The notes under the pieces are model-generated. The model had not been told where the DNA came from. It saw nothing but the letters and a program-made list of their open reading frames with translations, and did not search any database. A program made the position numbers and the translations under genes. From assembly GCF_009908285.1 (NCBI RefSeq), contig NZ_JAAARM010000020.1:61232-125231 (forward strand): DNA of 64,000 nt. The letters are read 5' to 3'. This DNA comes from Pseudomonas sp. Fl4BN1 (GTDB taxonomy: Bacteria > Pseudomonadota > Gammaproteobacteria > Pseudomonadales > Pseudomonadaceae). This document shows positions 17,713 to 25,918 of the stretch, piece by piece (position 1 is the first letter of the stretch; the number at the start of each line of letters is the position of its first letter).

Positions 17713-19047
17713 GTGAGCGAAGCAAGCCGTTTCTGGCACCCCATGCTGCACCCCAACGAAATGAAGCAACGCGAGCCGATTCGCATCGTCCGTGGCGATG
17801 GCTGCTATGTATATGACGACAAGGGCCATCAGCTGGTGGATGGCGTTGCCGGCCTGTGGAACGTCAACGTCGGCCACAACCGCAAGGAAGTGAAGGCCGC
17901 GATCACCGCGCAGCTCGATGAGCTGGAGTATTTCCAGCTGTTTGACGGGGTCAGCCACCCTCGCGCCGAAGAGCTGTCGCGGGTGGTGATGAATTTGCTG
18001 GAGCCCGAGGACATGCGCCGGGTGGCTTTCAGCTCCGGCGGCTCGGACGCGATCGAGAGCGCACTGAAGCTGGCCCGCCAGTACTGGAAGCTCGAAGGCC
18101 AGGCTGACCGCACCAAGTTCATTTCCCTGCGCCAGGGCTACCACGGCACCCACTTCGGCGGCGCCTCGGTCAACGGCAATACAGTATTCCGCCGCAACTA
18201 CGAACCATTGCTGCCCGGCTGCTACCACATCGATACCCCCTGGCTGTATCGCAACCCCTACAGCCAGGACCCCGAGGAGCTGGGCAAGATCTGCGCCGAC
18301 CTGCTGGAGCGGGAAATCCAGTTCCAGAGCCCGGACACCGTCGCCGCGTTCATCGCCGAGCCGATCCAGGGCGCCGGTGGGGTCATCGTGCCTCCGGCCA
18401 ACTACTGGCCGCTGATCCGCGAAGTCTGCGACAAGTACGGTGTGTTGCTGATCGCCGACGAAGTGGTCACCGGTTTCGGCCGAAGCGGCTCGATGTTCGG
18501 CAGCCGCCTGTGGGGCGTCAAACCCGACATCATGTGCCTGGCCAAGGGCATCACCTCGGGCTACATCCCTCTGGGTGCCACCGTGGTCAACCGACGGATT
18601 GAGGAAGCCTTCGAAAAGAACGCCAACTTTACCGGCGCCATCATGCACGGCTACACCTACTCCGGGCACCCGGTGGCCTGCGCTGCGGCCCTGGCCTGCC
18701 TGGATATCGTGGTCAAGGAAGATCTGCCGGCCAACGCCGCGAAAATGGGCGACTACATGCTGGGCAAGCTGCAGCCCTTCGTCGAACGTTTTGAAACCGT
18801 CGGCGAGGTGCGGGGCCAGGGCCTGATGCTGGCCCTGGACCTGGTGGCGGACAAGACCACCCGCGAGCCCATCGACCCGATGAGCGGCTACGCCAACCAG
18901 GTGGCGCAGATCGCCCGGGATAACGGGGTCATGGTGCGCCCTGTGGGCACCAAGATCATTCTCTCGCCGCCGCTGGTGATCCAGCAGGCCCAGGTGGATG
19001 TCATCGTCAATGCGCTGGCCGAGGGCCTGAGCAAGGCCCGTAGGTAA
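17713..19047 (+). CDS. Class III PLP-dependent aminotransferase (omega-amino acid/amine type)
   Basis: A 444-residue aminotransferase of subgroup III, resembling omega-amino acid:pyruvate and amine transaminases. The PLP-contact block is LIADEVVTGFGRSGSMFG and the Schiff-base lysine lies in CLAKGITSGYIPLGA (Lys278). The substrate-loop region HGYTYSGHPVACAAALA is typical. It starts at GTG with AGGAG seven bases upstream. Divergent from feaB, it could deaminate a primary amine to the aldehyde that FeaB oxidises, replacing an amine oxidase. The exact amine is not readable. Confidence 0.88.
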   Translation: MSEASRFWHPMLHPNEMKQREPIRIVRGDGCYVYDDKGHQLVDGVAGLWNVNVGHNRKEVKAAITAQLDELEYFQLFDGVSHPRAEELSRVVMNLLEPEDMRRVAFSSGGSDAIESALKLARQYWKLEGQADRTKFISLRQGYHGTHFGGASVNGNTVFRRNYEPLLPGCYHIDTPWLYRNPYSQDPEELGKICADLLEREIQFQSPDTVAAFIAEPIQGAGGVIVPPANYWPLIREVCDKYGVLLIADEVVTGFGRSGSMFGSRLWGVKPDIMCLAKGITSGYIPLGATVVNRRIEEAFEKNANFTGAIMHGYTYSGHPVACAAALACLDIVVKEDLPANAAKMGDYMLGKLQPFVERFETVGEVRGQGLMLALDLVADKTTREPIDPMSGYANQVAQIARDNGVMVRPVGTKIILSPPLVIQQAQVDVIVNALAEGLSKARR

Positions 19048-19235
19048 TCATCGCCCCAGGCTGCGTTCGAGCGGATAGCGAGCGCAGCCTTTACTCTTGC
19101 CACAGACACTTGCCAGACACCCCCACGCTGGTTTTCACTCGGCGTATCCCGGCCCGGGACAACAACGTCCAGTAGCGCCACTCGACGGCCTCATTCATCC
19201 GCGCCACTGCCCATCGGCAGTCAAGGAGCCATCCC

Positions 19236-19910
19236 ATGATCGCGCCCGCCTCCTTGCCCGGGGCTCATGAACTGGGACAACGCTGCATTGCCGCCTTTAC
19301 CCGGGTGGTGCCCGCCACGCTCTGTGCCTTCTACCGCATCGACCCGCACCTGCAGGCCCAGGACTTCTCGCTGTACCGCATGCCTGAGCAGATGCACCAG
19401 GCCTACCTGCAACGCTATCGACACTACGACCCGCTGCAACCGCGCCACTGCGCCGCCGCCGGACGCCCGGTGCTGTCGCTGCACATGGGCATGGCCCAGC
19501 AGGGACGCCATGAAACCGCGGTCTACCAGGGCTTCCTGGAGCGCCACGGAATACTGGATGTGGTGGAGATCCTCGCCTGTGACCAGCAGCGCCCCATCGC
19601 CGGCCTGTCATTGCTGCGGGACAGTCGGCTGGGACACTTCAGTGTCGAAGAACTGGGCACCCTGCACGCCTTGCAGGGCCTGCTGGAAATCGCCGCACTG
19701 GCCCCCTATTCCCGAGTCGATGAGCGCCTGGCCGGCCTGACCCCCAGGGAACGCGAGATCGCCTGGCTACTGCGCGACGGCGCGGACAACAAGACCATAG
19801 CCAGGCATCTGGACCTGGGCTTGCCAACGGTAAAAACGCACCTGATCAACCTGTTTCGCAAAGTCGGGGTCGGCAACCGCACCGAGCTGGTCAGTGCATT
19901 GTTTCTATAA
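19236..19910 (+). CDS. LuxR-family transcriptional regulator
   Basis: A 224-residue protein with a GerE-type helix-turn-helix at the C-terminus (LTPREREIAWLLRDGADNKTIARHL... PTVKTHLINLFRKV). The N-terminal 150 residues form a sensor domain with several conserved tyrosine/arginine clusters (QRYRHYDPLQPRH) and no receiver aspartate pattern. AAGGAG lies eight bases before ATG. It stands between the aminotransferase and the moaF operon on the same strand and probably regulates one or both. It shares its general layout with the LuxR regulator near 11.6 kb. Confidence 0.84.
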   Translation: MIAPASLPGAHELGQRCIAAFTRVVPATLCAFYRIDPHLQAQDFSLYRMPEQMHQAYLQRYRHYDPLQPRHCAAAGRPVLSLHMGMAQQGRHETAVYQGFLERHGILDVVEILACDQQRPIAGLSLLRDSRLGHFSVEELGTLHALQGLLEIAALAPYSRVDERLAGLTPREREIAWLLRDGADNKTIARHLDLGLPTVKTHLINLFRKVGVGNRTELVSALFL

Positions 19911-20034
19911 ATGGCCAATTTTTTATCAGCAGCCAGGGCCTACCTGCCGCCAGGTACTCAACCATTCGGTTGATGGGCAACCCCGGCTCACGGGCTGAAC
20001 ATGAGGCTCTCCTTCGGTAGACAAGAGCCTTGCC

Positions 20035-20850
20035 ATGAACCAGCAACCAGAATGGATCACCGTCGGCGCCCTGGCGCACGGTTTTGCCAATGACAACCAC
20101 ATCCTTGCGGCAGTGGATGACTTGGCCGGTCGTACCTTGACCCTGCACTTCGATAACGGCTGGCAGATCGAACACCGCTTCGCCGCCAAGACCCTTTGCT
20201 GGAACGCCGTCGGCGAGCCTGCCAGCGCCGATCTGGCCTATCGCGCCACCAGCGTGCGTCCCGGCCTCTACCTGGTGGATTTCCTCAAGCAGGAAGAAGG
20301 CCGAACGCATTCCGTGAGCCTGGTCCTTGACCTTGAACAGCAGTGCTTCACCGCCGTCATCGGCCAAATGCCGAGCCAGGCCGAATGCGCTGTCGACCTG
20401 TTCAGCCGAGCGCTGGCCGGCGGTGAACTGACTTCGGTGAAAGCGCAATTCCTGCACGGCAGCATCGACACACCGCACACCTCGAACACCCCGCGACATG
20501 CCCCCACCGATGAGCTGATCGGCCTGCGCAACCAGTATGTCTACAGCACCAGCGAGGCGTACGAGCACGTCTACCTGAATGCCAACTTCTACAGCTGGCA
20601 GTGCCTCAAGGGCGTCGAGCAGGGCCTGGCGGACACTGATCGCTGTCACTACTACAAGATCGCCGATCAGTGCTACCTGTTTGTCTGGCGCGAGAAGATT
20701 GTCCCGACCCTGGGCCTGGTCCTTATCGATCTCAAGGCCGGGCGCAGTGACGGCAAGATCTTCGGCTACCAGAGTGCTGACTTCAGCAGCGTTGCCAACT
20801 TCCCGGTGGGCTCCCTGGCCCAGGTGCTGAACCGCACCCTCTACTCCTGA
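20035..20850 (+). CDS. moaF: MoaF-family protein (monoamine regulon type)
   Basis: A 271-residue protein of the MoaF family, named from the monoamine regulon of Klebsiella aerogenes and often annotated as molybdenum cofactor biosynthesis protein F, although no direct role in the cofactor is established. Two lipocalin/calycin-like halves are visible: an N-terminal half with LTLHFDNGWQIEHRF and a C-terminal half with YEHVYLNANFYSWQCL and PTLGLVLIDLKAGRSDGKIFGY. It is followed by a PLP enzyme and a MoaE-like SDR on the same strand. Likely role: handling of an amine or its aldehyde. Confidence 0.82.
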   Translation: MNQQPEWITVGALAHGFANDNHILAAVDDLAGRTLTLHFDNGWQIEHRFAAKTLCWNAVGEPASADLAYRATSVRPGLYLVDFLKQEEGRTHSVSLVLDLEQQCFTAVIGQMPSQAECAVDLFSRALAGGELTSVKAQFLHGSIDTPHTSNTPRHAPTDELIGLRNQYVYSTSEAYEHVYLNANFYSWQCLKGVEQGLADTDRCHYYKIADQCYLFVWREKIVPTLGLVLIDLKAGRSDGKIFGYQSADFSSVANFPVGSLAQVLNRTLYS

Positions 20851-20912
20851 CTTCTCCCTCTGCCCCAGGCCAGCGCCCGCGGCAGCCTCAAGCATTTGCA
20901 CAGGACACTTCC

Positions 20913-22295
20913 ATGACTCTGGGCCTCGATCTGCACCGCGTCGCCAACTGCTATCAATCCGAACTGCAACTGTTCACCGAGCACCATCCGCGCTCCGGTG
21001 CCTTCTACCAGGAGAATCTCAAGCATTGGCTGTACGGCGCGCCACTGCACTGGATGCAGCAATGGCCCGGGACGTACCCGATCATGGTGGCCGACGCCCG
21101 GGGCGCAACCCTGACGGACTGCGACGGCCATGAGTATGTGGACTTTGCCCTGGGCGACACCGGCGCCATGTTCGGCCACGCCCAGCCCGCGGTGGCGGCG
21201 GCCATTGCCGAGCAGGCGCTGCACGGCTCGACGTTGATGCTGCCCACCGCCGACAGCCTGTGGGTCGGCAGGGAACTGAGCCGGCGCTTCGGCCTGCCCT
21301 ACTGGCAGGTCACCACCTCGGCCACCGATGCCAACCGCTTCGTCCTGCGCCTGTGCCGGATGATCACCGGACGGCAAAAGGTCCTGGTGTTCAACTGCAA
21401 CTACCACGGCAGTGTCGATGAGTCCCAGGTCGAGTTCGACCCCCAGGGCCAGATGATTGCCCGCGACGGCGTGCACGCCAACGGCCTGCAGCACGAGGCC
21501 ACCACCCGGCTGGTGGAGTTCAACGACCTGGCGGCCCTGGAAGCGGCCCTGGCCCATGGCGACGTGGCCGCGGTGCTGACCGAACCCTTCATGACCAACG
21601 TTGGCATGGTGCCGCCGGCCCCGGGTTTTCATGACGGCCTGCGAGCATTGACCCGGCGCTTTGACGTGCCGCTGATCATCGATGAAACCCACACCCTGTC
21701 CTGCGGCCCAGGCGGTTATTGCGGCGAACACCAATTGCAGCCGGACTTCTTCGTCCTCGGCAAGTCCATTGCCGGTGGTATCCCCACCGCCGTCTGGGGT
21801 GCCAGCCAAGCCATGGCCGAGCGCATCTGGCAGGTGCTGCCGCATTTCCAGCCGGGGCAGGCCATCAACCATTTCGGCTTCGGCGGCACTCTGGCCGGCA
21901 ACGCCCTGCAGATGGCCGCCATGCGGGCCACTTTCAGCGAGGTGATGACCGAGGCCAACTATGCCCACATGATCGAGCTGGCGGAGTACCTGCGCGTCGG
22001 AGTGCAGGCGCTGATTGAAAAGCATCGGCTGCCCTGGCATGTCACGCGCATCGGCGCCCGGGTCGAATACCTGTTCATGGATCACGCACCGCGCAACGGC
22101 GGCGAAGCCCATCACGCCCGGCACGGCTTGATCGAAGCGTACCTGCATCTGTACCTTCTCAACCGTGGCGTGCTGCTGACGCCGTTCCACAACATGGCCC
22201 TGATGTGTCCGGCGGCCACCCGCCAGGACGTTGACCTGCATAACCACCTACTGGACCAGTGCCTGAGCACGGTCACTCAAGGAGAGCCGTCATGA
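20913..22295 (+). CDS. Class III PLP enzyme (transaminase / glutamate-1-semialdehyde aminomutase-like)
   Basis: A 460-residue PLP enzyme. The PLP site is LIIDETHTLSCGPGGYC and the Schiff-base lysine lies in FFVLGKSIAGGIP (Lys284). DETHT in place of the usual DEV(V/I)TG and the shape of the N-terminal domain place it near aminomutase-like transaminases rather than with the aminotransferase at 17.7 kb. It follows moaF by 62 bases and its stop overlaps the SDR start by four bases, so the three genes form one unit. Suggested reaction: deamination of an amine or amino alcohol whose carbonyl product the SDR processes. Substrate unknown. Confidence 0.82.
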   Translation: MTLGLDLHRVANCYQSELQLFTEHHPRSGAFYQENLKHWLYGAPLHWMQQWPGTYPIMVADARGATLTDCDGHEYVDFALGDTGAMFGHAQPAVAAAIAEQALHGSTLMLPTADSLWVGRELSRRFGLPYWQVTTSATDANRFVLRLCRMITGRQKVLVFNCNYHGSVDESQVEFDPQGQMIARDGVHANGLQHEATTRLVEFNDLAALEAALAHGDVAAVLTEPFMTNVGMVPPAPGFHDGLRALTRRFDVPLIIDETHTLSCGPGGYCGEHQLQPDFFVLGKSIAGGIPTAVWGASQAMAERIWQVLPHFQPGQAINHFGFGGTLAGNALQMAAMRATFSEVMTEANYAHMIELAEYLRVGVQALIEKHRLPWHVTRIGARVEYLFMDHAPRNGGEAHHARHGLIEAYLHLYLLNRGVLLTPFHNMALMCPAATRQDVDLHNHLLDQCLSTVTQGEPS

Positions 22296-23056
22296 CCCAC
22301 GATTCAACCGGCCGCGTCGCGCTGGTCACCGGCTCCGGCCAGGGCATCGGTCGCGCCCTGGCGCAAGTCTTCGCCGCCCACGGGGCCAAGGTCATGGTTG
22401 CCACGCGCACCCAGGCTTCCGGTGCCGAAACCGTGCGCCTGATCCGCGAAGCCGGCGGCAGCGCCGAACTGTTCACCGTCGACCTGAGCACCCGGGCTGC
22501 AGCCAACCAGGCGGTGGCCGCAACCCTTGAAGCCTTCGGTGGCCTGGACCTGCTGATCCACAACGCCGGGATGTTTCCCATGCAAAACCTCATCGACCTG
22601 AGCGATGAGACCCTGGAAGGCACCCTGGCGGTGAACCTCAAGAGCTGCTTCTGGCTGACCCAGGCCGCCCTCGCCGCCCTGCGCCAGGCCGAACATCCGC
22701 GCATTGTCATCACGTCTTCGGTGACCGGGCCACGCACGGCGATTCCCGGACTGTCCCACTACGCCGCGTCGAAAGCCGGAGTCAACGGTTTTATCCGCTC
22801 GGCCGCGCTGGAGCTGGCCGAGTACGGCATCACCGTCAATGGCGTCGAGCCCGGGCTGATCGCCACCCAGGCCCTGGCCAGCCTGGGCGACTCCCCGGCC
22901 CTGGCCCGCAACATCCCGCTCAAGCGCCTGGGCACCCCGGAGGATATCGCCCACGCCATGCTGTTCCTCGCCTCGCCACAGGCCGGCTACATCACCGGCC
23001 AGACCCTGGTGGTCGATGGCGGTGCCATGCTGCCGGAGAACGCGCAGTTCATGTGA
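22292..23056 (+). CDS. SDR-family oxidoreductase (MoaE-like)
   Basis: A 254-residue classical short-chain dehydrogenase/reductase. The coenzyme motif GSGQGIGRA follows the first strand, HNAGM matches NNAG, and the catalytic Ser-Tyr-Lys set is in TSSVTG...HYAASKAG. It ends with VVDGGAMLPEN. The start ATG overlaps the upstream stop (ATGA). Pairing with moaF matches the moaE-moaF association of the Klebsiella monoamine regulon, where MoaE is an SDR. The substrate is inferred to be a carbonyl or hydroxy intermediate of amine breakdown. A paralogue with the same type of C-terminus lies at 47.2 kb. Confidence 0.88.
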   Translation: MTHDSTGRVALVTGSGQGIGRALAQVFAAHGAKVMVATRTQASGAETVRLIREAGGSAELFTVDLSTRAAANQAVAATLEAFGGLDLLIHNAGMFPMQNLIDLSDETLEGTLAVNLKSCFWLTQAALAALRQAEHPRIVITSSVTGPRTAIPGLSHYAASKAGVNGFIRSAALELAEYGITVNGVEPGLIATQALASLGDSPALARNIPLKRLGTPEDIAHAMLFLASPQAGYITGQTLVVDGGAMLPENAQFM

Positions 23057-23064
23057 GCCTGAAC

Positions 23065-23089
23065 ACCACCGCCATCCGAGGGCGGTGGT
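23065..23089. terminator. Hairpin between convergent SDR and ABC ATPase genes
   Basis: ACCACCGCC and GGCGGTGGT form a 9-bp GC-rich stem with a seven-base loop nine bases past the SDR stop. The following sequence (TCTGCC) has no T-run, so this is a modest terminator candidate serving the rightward genes or the leftward operon. Confidence 0.4.
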
Positions 23090-23165
23090 TCTGCCAGGCA
23101 GCGTCATCGCCAACCCGCTGTAGCGCAGGCCGTGCTGGGGCCAGCTGACTCGCAAAGCTCCCCGG

Positions 23166-24914
23166 CTACACCGCCACCCAATGCTCCCGGCCCCGTTGCG
23201 CAAAGGCCTGCACCGGCATTTCGAAACCCTGGGGCTTGATCGGACTGGGCTGCTGGTATTCCTGCAGCAGGCTCTTGAAGTCGCGGCGCCTGTCGACATC
23301 CGGCAATGGCACGGCGCTCAACAAGCGCTGGGTGTAGGCATGCTGCGGGTTGTGCAGCACCTGATCGCGGGGGCCGATTTCAACGATCTGCCCGCCGTAC
23401 ATCACCGCCACCCGATGACAGATGCGCTCGACCACCGCCATGTCATGGGAAATAAACAGGTAACTGAGCTGATGTTCCTGGCGCAAACGCTCCAGCAGCT
23501 CCAGCACTTGCGCCTGCACCGAGACGTCCAGCGCCGACACCGACTCGTCGGCGATGATCACCTTGGGGTTGAGCGACAAGGCCCGGGCGATGCAGATCCG
23601 CTGACGCTGGCCACCGGAAAACTGGTGCGGATAGCGTTGCATGGCATCCGCCGGCATGCCCACCTGCTCAAGCAATTGCGCCACCCGCACCTGCCGCTCC
23701 GGTAGTGGCAGGCGATCGTGGATCAGCAAGGGCTCGCCCACCAGGTCGAAGATACTCTTGCGCGGATTGAGCGCGGCATACGGATCCTGGAACACCATCT
23801 GGATATCCCGGCGCACCGCCTGCAGCTCCGCCCCCTGCAAACCGTTGAGTTCCTTGCCCAGCAACTTCACGCTGCCCTGATAGGCGAGCATGTTCATCAG
23901 TGCCTTGCCGGTGGTGGACTTGCCGCAACCGCTCTCCCCGACCAGCCCCAGGGTTTCGCCCCGGCGCAGTTCGAAGTTCAGTTGCTCCACCGCGTGCACC
24001 TGTTTGCGCTCTTCGAACCAGCCAGCCTGCAACGGAAAACGTACGCACAGGTCGCGCACCTGCAACACCGGCGGTTCGCCACTGAGGTCCTGCGGTTCGG
24101 CCACGGTGCCCAGGACTGGCACTGCCGCCAAAAGGCGCCGGGTGTATTCGGCTTGCGGCCGGGTGAACAGTTGCCGCACGGGCGCCTGCTCTTCAGTGCG
24201 CCCGTGATTCATCACCACCACACGGTCAGCCATTTCCGCCACGACGCCCATGTCATGGGTGATCAGCAGCAGGCTGGTGCCGTACTGTTGTTGCAGTTCG
24301 CGCATCAACTCCAGGATCTGCGCCTGGATGGTCACATCCAGCGCCGTGGTCGGCTCGTCGGCAATCAGCACCTGCGGGCGGCACAACATGGCCATGGCAA
24401 TCATCACCCGCTGGCGCATGCCGCCGGACAGCTCATGGGGATACTGCTCCAGGCGCTTGTCCACCTGAGGCATGCGCACCGACTCCAGCATCTCGCGCAC
24501 CCGCTGGCGCAACGCCCGACGGGGCAGCGGCTCGTGGCGACGCAGGGTTTCCTGCAGTTGCTGGCCCACGGTCATCAAGGGGTTGAGGGAGGTCATCGGC
24601 TCCTGAAAGATCATCCCGACCTGCTTGCCCCGCAGTCCCTGCAAGGCCGGCTCGTCCAGCGTCAGCAGATTGCGCCCGGCCAGATCGATGCGCCCCGCGC
24701 TGACCCGCGCCGCCTTGGGCAACAGGCCCATGATCGCCAGCGAGGTCAGCGACTTGCCGCTGCCCGACTCGCCGGCAATGCACAGGGTCTGCCCGGCGTG
24801 CAGGTCGAAACTGAGCTGTTGCACCACCCGCCGGGCCACCGTACCCAGTCCGATGTCGATGCACAGTTGCTGGACCGACAGCAGCGGTGGCGTAGCATCC
24901 TGGCTGGCGCTCAT
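23166..24914 (-). CDS. Peptide-type ABC transporter, fused double ATPase (DppD-DppF/GsiA-like)
   Basis: A 582-residue protein with two complete nucleotide-binding domains. The first has Walker A GESGSGKS (about 48-55), signature LSGGMRQRV and Walker B LIADEPTTALD. The second has GESGCGKST, FSGGQRQRI and IIADESVSALD. Each ends in the oligopeptide-binding C-terminal extension (ALLxAVP motifs). It energises the permease pair encoded upstream in the operon. Its start overlaps the acetamidase stop (ATGA), so the enzyme and ATPase are translationally coupled. It is the last gene of the AmiC/AmiR operon. Confidence 0.92.
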   Translation of the reverse strand: MSASQDATPPLLSVQQLCIDIGLGTVARRVVQQLSFDLHAGQTLCIAGESGSGKSLTSLAIMGLLPKAARVSAGRIDLAGRNLLTLDEPALQGLRGKQVGMIFQEPMTSLNPLMTVGQQLQETLRRHEPLPRRALRQRVREMLESVRMPQVDKRLEQYPHELSGGMRQRVMIAMAMLCRPQVLIADEPTTALDVTIQAQILELMRELQQQYGTSLLLITHDMGVVAEMADRVVVMNHGRTEEQAPVRQLFTRPQAEYTRRLLAAVPVLGTVAEPQDLSGEPPVLQVRDLCVRFPLQAGWFEERKQVHAVEQLNFELRRGETLGLVGESGCGKSTTGKALMNMLAYQGSVKLLGKELNGLQGAELQAVRRDIQMVFQDPYAALNPRKSIFDLVGEPLLIHDRLPLPERQVRVAQLLEQVGMPADAMQRYPHQFSGGQRQRICIARALSLNPKVIIADESVSALDVSVQAQVLELLERLRQEHQLSYLFISHDMAVVERICHRVAVMYGGQIVEIGPRDQVLHNPQHAYTQRLLSAVPLPDVDRRRDFKSLLQEYQQPSPIKPQGFEMPVQAFAQRGREHWVAV

Positions 24915-25861
24915 CAGGCAAACACCACGTTGGGGAAATAGAACGACACCACCCAGTTGGGCGCGTCGACGATTTCACTGATGCGCAGGTCGCCGCACAC
25001 CGAACACAGCATGTACGCCTGTTCGGCCGGCATCTGGTGTTCGCGGCACAGCCAGTCGATGGTTTGGCTCAGCGCCTGGCGAGCCGCCTGCATCAGGTCT
25101 GGGCCAATACCGGTGAAGGCTTCGTAACCGGCGCTGTCCAGATGCCGGGTGACCGGGCCCGGGGTGCTGAAGCGCGGCGTCGCCAAGGGCATCGCCTTGA
25201 TCAGGTCGAGCTTGACCACCACGTCCATGGCACTTTCGATGGCCGTGCCGCCGACTTCGCCATCGCCCTGGGCGGCATGGGTGTCGCCAATCGACAGCAA
25301 GCCGCCAGCAACTTCCACCGGCAGGTACAAGGTGGTGCCCGCCGCCAGATCGCGAATGTCCAGGTTGCCGCCGACCCGCCGTGGCGGCACCACCGAGTGC
25401 CGGCCGGCCATGGCCGGCGCCAGGCCAATGGTGCCGGCAAACGGCTTGAGCGGGACCTTGGCAAAATCGCTGAACGCCGCGGGAGCCAGGGTGTCCTTGT
25501 CGTAGTGCCAGAGCGCTAGCGCCGGCGCCTTGAACTGATCGGCCAGCAGGCCAAAACCCGGGATGTTGGCGGTCCAGCCAAAGCCGCTGGGCTTGAAGCT
25601 GTCGAGGGTGACCTTGACCACATCACCGGGCTCGGCCCCTTCGATGTAAATCGGCCCGGTCACCGGGTTGATCTGCTCGAACGGCACCTTGAGTACATCG
25701 GCCACGGTGGAACGCGGGGTAAAAAACCCGTTGGCCGAATCCAGGCACTTGAATTCCAGGGTCGCGCCGGGCGCCACGTGGGCCGCAGGCGTCAGGCTGT
25801 TATCCCAGCCAAAGTGGCTGTGGACGCTGTGAATGGTCTTGACCAGGCAGTTCTGGCACAT
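24914..25861 (-). CDS. Acetamidase/formamidase family hydrolase (FmdA/AmdA-type)
   Basis: A 315-residue amidohydrolase of the acetamidase/formamidase family, which hydrolyses short amides to acid and ammonia. Family blocks visible are GPIYIEGAEPGDVVKVTL, the metal-site region LLSIGDTHAAQGDGEVGGTA and the C-terminal YMLCSVCGDLRISEIVD. It starts at MCQNCLVKTIHS with GGAG nine bases upstream; an 18-residue longer frame is not needed. It sits between the binding protein and the ATPase of a peptide-type ABC importer, and upstream lie the AmiC-like sensor and AmiR-like antiterminator. This strongly suggests the operon imports and hydrolyses a small amide; which one is not known. Confidence 0.87.
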   Translation of the reverse strand: MCQNCLVKTIHSVHSHFGWDNSLTPAAHVAPGATLEFKCLDSANGFFTPRSTVADVLKVPFEQINPVTGPIYIEGAEPGDVVKVTLDSFKPSGFGWTANIPGFGLLADQFKAPALALWHYDKDTLAPAAFSDFAKVPLKPFAGTIGLAPAMAGRHSVVPPRRVGGNLDIRDLAAGTTLYLPVEVAGGLLSIGDTHAAQGDGEVGGTAIESAMDVVVKLDLIKAMPLATPRFSTPGPVTRHLDSAGYEAFTGIGPDLMQAARQALSQTIDWLCREHQMPAEQAYMLCSVCGDLRISEIVDAPNWVVSFYFPNVVFA

Positions 25862-25918
25862 GAGTGCGATCTCCGGCAGATGAAAGTCCGCGCCTGCAGG
25901 CGCGGCAACAGGCAAGGC

